From contig JAKOGI010002230.1 of the NCBI GenBank assembly GCA_029747015.1, forward strand, positions 62,001-126,000: a stretch of 64,000 nt of DNA. The letters are read 5' to 3'. The notes under the pieces were generated by a model. The model made no database searches. It had not been told where the DNA came from and saw only the letters and a program-made list of their open reading frames with translations. This DNA comes from Carnegiea gigantea (lineage: Eukaryota > Streptophyta > Magnoliopsida > Caryophyllales > Cactaceae). This document shows positions 58,232 through 64,000 of the stretch, piece after piece. The position numbers and the translations under genes were made by a program. The first letter of the stretch is position 1, and every line of letters starts with the position of its first letter.

Positions 58232-59374
58232 GCTAAACCACTAAAACAAACAAAAGACTTCGATTATGACTAAACATGAGATAAACCAACTAATAAAATT
58301 AAACCCTAACCTTCCCAAGTTATACTAGGATTCAGGTTTGATCGGTTGCACCATCAAAGCTCACCTAAGCCCTTTCTCAAGGGTCGAAGGCTAGTTTAAT
58401 GGTTCTAACCACCTATTTTCATGGAAGTAGCCCAATTAAACTACAAAAGTAGCAACCCTAGATCTAACTAGGACCTAGACTATTTTCATGTCCAAATGCT
58501 AGTCATTCTCTCTACCCGCACTAAACATTTGACTCACCTTTCAGCACAAGTCAATTGTCCTAAAAAAATCTCTTTCAAGCATTTCATCGAACACTTGGTG
58601 GGCATGGGAGAAAACCCTAAATTCTAGCATAAACAAGTTAGGTCAAGGCCTAAACAAGAATCAATTGGCCATCTCAAGAACAAATCACAACCAGAGATCA
58701 AAGCTTTAATTCACAAACAATCATTGAAACCAAAGCAAAACAATAACCTATTAAACTGGCAAACAAACTAAAAAGCATGAAATTTAAAAGAGAGAGAGAC
58801 GAAGAACTTAGCATTAAATCTTGTAATCGATCTGTCTTCTACAAATTATACACAAAACTAACCTAATCTATTCCCTGTAAAGGGGTTTGTGGAGGTTAAG
58901 AATCAACCCTAATTGGCCCTCTAAAGAATTCAGCAAAAAGGCCTCTCCTGAGAAAGACAGAAGAGCTGCTTATAAAGGCCGAAAAACCGCTCAACACCAC
59001 ATGCTCGAGGGACGCATGGTTGTGCGCCACGTACGGCTATGAGGCATGGCCGTGCGTGCAGCCATGCTACTCGTCCGCAGCTCTGACCTTCATTGCAAGG
59101 CTGTACCTACCTGTTGCACGATCGTGCCTTCTTCCACGCATCTTCCGTTAGATCCCGGGCTTCGCAAGACCTCTATTCTTCCTTGAAATCGCTCCTAAGG
59201 TCTTCCTTCCTATTAAAACCCGAGGATTTCTCCTGAAAGTAAGACGAAACACGTTATAAGCACGATATGACTTGAATAAATGAATCTGACCCTTGCTTAT
59301 CTGAAGTTAACATGAAAATACCGAGAAAAATGGGTCAAATAGGGGCTAAAATGAGGTCAAACATAGGTGCAACA
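58232..59374 (-). repeat. Athila-like LTR, right fragment (U3, R)
   Basis: On the minus strand it begins tgttgcacctatgtttgacc, preceded by ctcaaggacgagcaaaagg and the tract aggtaggcatggggta, the Athila polypurine signature. About 240-390 bp in is a stretch rich in cacgg/ccgtg motifs (58990-59130), then a TATA-like tttataagc (about 58969-58977), the same order as in the Athila LTR at 10953. The giant-LTR element interrupts it at 58231, and it continues at 47247-47092. It is the 3' LTR of an element extending right. Confidence 0.65.
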
Positions 59375-60797
59375 AATACCCCATGCCTACCTTTTGCTCG
59401 TCCTTGAGCAAAACGAAATTAAAACTAAACTAAACAACTAATTCACTTTCGTAGGAATCACGGTTGCATTTAGCATACGCAATAAGCCCTTTAAACCCCT
59501 TGGTTCCTAAGTGGATGAGTCAGGTTTCGCGAGAGTTTGCAGGAGATATACCCACAAAATCTTAAAAAAGAAAAATAAAAGGAGAAAAAAATAGAAAATC
59601 TTTTTGAGTTTACAAACAAAAAACAAATGTATACAAGAGAGAAAGCTGTACAAGTTCTAGCCAACCACATTACCCTTGTAATAAAGATATTACACATCAA
59701 GGCTCTCTATTCCCATGGATGACATTAAAGTACTAACTTTTCACTCCACTGTACGTCAAAACCTTGAATCTATCCCAGTGTGCAAGAGCATCATCATCCT
59801 AGGACTTAGTCTTACCGTGATCAAACTCAATCCCACTTGACTGACACAAACTACATTATTGATTGATTAGCACAGAAAGCAAGCTTTTTCAGTAGCAGTA
59901 TTGCCGCAAGAGATAACGCCTAGTAGCGGTATTGCCTCAAAGGGTAACGCCCAGGAGCGCATGCCTCAAAAGGATACTTGTCATCCTAGATTTTCATTTT
60001 TTTTCTTTTCTTTTTGTTTGTTTTTTTTCCTTTTTTTTTTCTTTTTTTGAAAAGTAAGCAAAGACTAAAGTAATTGTGTACAAGATAAGTGGGAGAGCCA
60101 ATCGTGGAAGACTAAGACCCTAAAATAATGATGATGGTATAGATAAGGATTGGATTACACATCGATAATGAACAATTGGGGTTAGAATTAGGGCCTAGAA
60201 TGACACACTAAGGACGCAGATCTATCATGCACATCCCGCTTATATACAAGCTAATAGTCAAAGTACAAGGAATTTAAGTTGATCAGAATAGTACGAAGCT
60301 TTCCCAAAGCCAGTAAGAAAAACAATACAAAAGCCCAAAAATTTCACAAAAATATGCACAAAAGGGTATATGACTTCCCACCCCTGCACCTAAATCTCAC
60401 AATGTCCTCATTAGGAGCCGCGGAGTCACTACTACCACAAAAACACACAAAAACAAACAAAACAAAATCACACACATAAGAGACACAAACCAAAACACAC
60501 AAAAAAGAAAACAAAGTAAAAAAGGTGATCATAGCCACCAGCTGGCTCAATAATATCCCAAATTTCACCTCAATATTGATCACCAATAAAAACACAACCT
60601 AATATCCATAACTAAACAAAAAGAAAAAGAAAAAAATAAAAAGAAGGAAGAAGAGTGCGAACGATTATACCAGGTCGGGCACCGAATGTACCCAAACTAT
60701 GCCACAGGGGGTTAAGAAGCATCAGCTACTCCTTGTCTCTTGAGACTCAAGCTTCCAGCTCAGATGTAGTCAAAGCTCACAGAAGCTTATCATGTGC
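59375..60797 (-). other. 3' untranslated region of the Athila-like element
   Basis: It contains the polypurine tract (59377-59396), a 3-unit imperfect ~28-30 bp repeat (59892-59976; agtattgccgcaagagataa core) and a long T-rich tract (59995-60050). An A-rich zone spans 60300-60660. No gene seen; short ORFs here reflect base composition. Confidence 0.55.
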
Positions 60798-61790
60798 CTA
60801 TGCATGCATCTCATAATTATGTGAGTAAGACAGCACTAATAGAGATGGAGCAAACAAAGTTAGTGGCCTCTTAAACAAAGTTAATGGCATAGAAAAATCA
60901 AAAGTACGAGCAAAGAAGCTACTCCACATGATTTTCCTGGGCACGTCCTCTAGGTATGTACAATATGGATCACATAAAGGAGGAGGCCCTTTAATGTCAC
61001 CTAAGCACTCATGAAATGCATGCAAGGGAGAGGGAATGGTAGGGAGGAAGGGGGATGAAATGGGCGTCGAGTCAAGTAGCTCGGTACAAATGGAGTCAAT
61101 AAGTCCCATGCTAGGAGTAGCTCTACTCATCTCAACATCATCACTAAACTCCTCAAAAGGAGCCTTCTTAAGATGTGGCTCAACCAATGTAAGCCCTCTT
61201 AACCAAGAAAGTGAGACATCCTCTATAGATATACATCACCCCGAGAAGTCTAGCCCATCTGTAACCCCATGCACTGAGCTAAAGGAAGGGGAGAAGCAAG
61301 TAAGATCGAGTCACTAACACTAGTGTCCAGAGGTGTGCTAGAAAAGGATGGAACAACAAATGACAAGGAGGACAAGGAAGGGTCAAACGCTTCCCTTACG
61401 TCGGTCAAAGGTGTATCATCAACAACATTAGACTCTAGGGGAAGGGAAGACTCACAATCATCATAGAGACTAGCCTAAAGTCCAGGACAAGGTAAACTAT
61501 GGTTGGTCTCATGCAATAAACCACAATCTCTCATCCTACTAACAAAATGCTTATGTTGCTCATTCATTGTCCCTATCATGGCATCAAGTCTAGCATAACA
61601 TTCATCGAAAACATTATAATAAGGGCAAGAATTCGCATCATGGTCAAAACATTGACAATAAGAGCACATAAGAGGAGAATAAGTGTGCAAATCATAGGAA
61701 ATAGGGGAAGGGCACACAAAAGACTCACTAGCAATCTCATGGTGCCATTGATACCAAGCTAAATGCTCAAGCAAGAAATAGTGATAAAAG
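60798..61790 (-). pseudogene. Gag-like zinc-knuckle protein of the Athila-like element, disrupted
   Basis: Minus strand. The frame enters from about 61790 (ATPFYHYFLLEHLAWYQW). CSYCQCFDHDANSCPYY (about 61670-61630) is a CX2CX4HX4C zinc knuckle, then YARLDAMIGTMNEQHKHF and MRDCGLLHETNHSLP. After a stop: SLYDDCESSLPLESNVVDDT, an acidic Ser/Pro/Leu-rich stretch with further stops, then IPSPLHAFHECLGDIKGPPP and YLEDVPRKIMWSSFFARTFD. I recall similar unnamed plant retroelement proteins but cannot name the family. The zinc knuckle points to RNA binding. No pol domain follows. Confidence 0.5.
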
Positions 61791-62190
61791 GGGTGGCACG
61801 GTCATGCTCTATGGCACAGGTAGGTCGTCCCAAATCTCTGGAATAGAAATAGGAATGCAATAAAAGGGCATTGCTGTGTTGGGTGGCATGGGTGGTCGTG
61901 CCAAATTTCTAAGTTAAAATTCCAAAGTGCAAGATTTCGGCACGGGTGTGCCAAGCAGCACAGCTTACACAGGGTAGCAGTGCAAATTTATGTTTTGATG
62001 TTTTTGATAGTTTTTGGCTTTTGTTGTAAATTTTAGGGTTGTGTTTGAGTTAAGGATTGTGCTTGAGCTATTTTAGGGTTCTTTGTGGACTAAATAGACT
62101 GAGAGAGGGAGAACTAAAGGCAAAAATAGTATAAAAAAGAGTGGAATATAAGCAAATCAAACACAAACGTTGATGGGTTTGATGCTTACC
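61791..62190. other. Possible leader with repeated cacgg/ccgtg-type dyads
   Basis: Contains ggcacggtcatgctctatgg, gggtggtcgtgcc and ggcacgggtgtgcc (about 61794-61960). The position relative to the zinc-knuckle ORF parallels the small element's leader at 44999-45417. A primer-site-like minus-strand ttggtaagcatcaaaccc lies at about 62173-62190. Speculative. Confidence 0.3.
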
Positions 62191-64000
62191 AAGATGAAGG
62201 AACTTTTTAATCTAATACAAGTGAACAATGGTGAAATCAATTGATCAAATAAAGGTATGAACCCCTTGATGATGAGCCCCAAAGGTTGATGAAGATCAAT
62301 CTCCCCTAAGATAACCCAAAAGAGAGAAAAACTCCCCAAAATCTTCTAGTGATTGAATCAGACTTGAGAACAATTAAACAAAAGAGATAAATCAATCCAC
62401 TCTTTAATTCTCTAAAGCCAAGGCACTAAGGATTAAATTAAAGGGATGAACTCATCTTCACCACCCTCCTTAAAGAGATAAAGGAATTTGAGATTCTGAG
62501 AAAGTACTAAGCATCAAATTCTTATATCATTAATCCAACTCATAGAAATATTACAAGGATCAAGCAAATAAATAGAAGAATACCCCCTCCCTCAAGTCAT
62601 GCAATAACCAATGGATGACAAGGAAATTAACCAATTAAGTCCTAACTAGTGGTGCAATTTTAAAGGGGGTTTCTAGAATATAAGCTGAGCTGGAATTGGC
62701 TGCACTAGTGCTAGATTGGATGAGTAATCCACTACCTCAATTAGGTAAGTCACGGGGAGATTTTCCTGTGGGTATCTTCTAGATGTGCCCACTAGCTGTC
62801 CAAGATATATTAGCCCTCAATTCATCGATTTGCTAAGCCAATTAACCACTTAACAAAGAATGTGCAATTCCTAACCTTGCACTGACCCTTGTTGGATTTT
62901 CACCCTGTATCTTCCTCAATACTTGGAATTTGGAGACATTCTATAGCTTGATTAAGACTAGACATTGGGGGATATCCTTGCATATATAATTTGCCCATAT
63001 TGCACCCCATTTACCCTTCTGAAATCGAGCCAGAATTGAGACAAGGTGTTCTAGCCAGAAACTAAAAATGAGCTAATGAAGTGATTTTGGAGAATAAAAT
63101 AGCCAACCATCGTTTCTAAGCTTACTTGGATCTCCTTAAGGGTCCTAAGTCAACATTGACATAGGGGGATCTAGTCCTTGACCCAAAGTTAACACTAAGC
63201 CTACTTGGTTCAATACCCTTTCTTGGGGGAGTAGGTCCAATCTTGAAAAATGAAGCTGATAAGGCACAAGCATGTAGTTGTGCCATTGAACGTCTGAAGT
63301 GTCAACTTCATAAGGACTTGGTCATGCTACTAGCTTATATTCTATCCAAGTTTACTTTGTAAATCAAGATTTGGAAATTTATTTAAACTAAAATTACACA
63401 AGAAGATCTATGCAATAAATTATCTTGGAATTACGATAAACAAGGGAATCAATCACTTCAAGTAAGATCAAGTACCTTTTCTTGGTTGGATAATTTCAAA
63501 ATTGATAACCAAGCCCCCTTTTGAGGTGGAGTGAAGTAATTAGCTCTAATCAGTCACCGCTTCGTAAGAGTTCTCAATCGGTCTATATTCATTTAGCATG
63601 TAATTATCAAATTAATGGTTTCTTAATTGGTGCGACTTTTTTAAGACTTCATATAATAAAGTAAACTCTTAGGGTATATCAGATTTCTTTTTAATTCCTT
63701 ACCCAATATCCAAAAATGTAAGAAGATGATCAAGTTTTTTGCAAGATAATAAGCATCTAAGACAAAATAAACAGCGTAACAAGTACAAAGCACTTTCAGA
63801 TCAATGCAAGTATGGAAATATGACTATTCTTATAACTAGTCTAAGATCAAGTCTAACTGATCCAATAAAATAAGCCCACCAATTAAAATTATTTACAAAA
63901 CATGCAAATCGATGAGAAGAGACAATAAAAGGGGAAATAAGTGCTCAGTTTCCGGCATTCTTGAATCCATCAATGCAGCTGCGATTCGATCTCCTCACAA
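62191..64000. other. Unassigned, possibly part of an LTR reaching past the window
   Basis: No gene seen on either strand. The left part (62230-62520) has phrases like those of the LTR at 42375 (agagataaagg, gagattctgagaaagt), so it could be the U5 side of a minus-strand 5' LTR whose other end is outside the window. The partner cannot be checked here. Confidence 0.3.

Noticed and set aside
61742..61759. Primer-binding-like ttggtatcaatggc on the minus strand
   Set aside because: It lies inside an open stretch of the zinc-knuckle ORF and no LTR end abuts it; the match stops after about nine bases.

Overview
The window looks like gene-poor, repeat-dense chromosomal DNA of a flowering plant, probably a eudicot. 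Nearly everything recognisable is transposable-element sequence: LTR retrotransposons of the Ty3/gypsy type (Tat-like, Athila, a long-LTR non-autonomous family) and the Ty1/copia type (SIRE-like and an older relic), a LINE, and a PIF/Harbinger DNA transposon. I found no intact host gene, rRNA, tRNA or CRISPR array. All family names come from reading motifs by eye; no database search was possible.

Layout. (1) 1-7840: the 3' part of a Tat-like element ending in an LTR at 7292-7840. It holds a long degraded antisense ORF (793-3592) followed by three paralogous short antisense ORFs. Each ORF lies next to an array of ~60 bp repeats, and most have a TATA-like box upstream on the minus strand. (2) 7841-8891: no gene seen. 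(3) 8892-22560: a 5'-truncated minus-strand LINE, split inside its reverse transcriptase by a 9.6 kb Athila element (10953-20564, plus strand, TSD ctagt/ctagc). (4) 22561-23796: unassigned. (5) 23797-39919: a PIF/Harbinger transposon (TAA duplication, matching terminal inverted repeats, DDE transposase and Myb/SANT-like ORF remnants), split by a young 10.9 kb SIRE-like copia element on the minus strand (28230-39101, TSD attat). (6) 39923-41200: unassigned. (7) About 41200-47091: an old minus-strand copia relic, split inside its RT by a small non-autonomous LTR element (42375-46697). (8) 47092-64000: an Athila-like minus-strand LTR cut in two by a large element with 4.15 kb LTRs and a 2.7 kb non-coding interior (47248-58231, TSD actaa/gctaa), then internal sequence with a degraded zinc-knuckle protein, then unassigned sequence to the window end.

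Order of events. At three sites (LINE/Athila, copia relic/small LTR element, Harbinger/SIRE) the interrupted sequence resumes on the far side with a short target duplication. The hosts (LINE, Harbinger, copia relic, Athila-like LTR) are therefore older than what sits in them. The SIRE-like element is the youngest piece: its LTRs differ at about 17 substitutions over 1577 bp by my count. The Athila LTRs differ far more.

The most unusual structures are the repeated antisense ORF modules in the Tat-like 3' region, the giant-LTR element with hairpin-forming tandem repeats in a very long R-U5 region, and an inverted repeat that continues outside the Harbinger target duplication.
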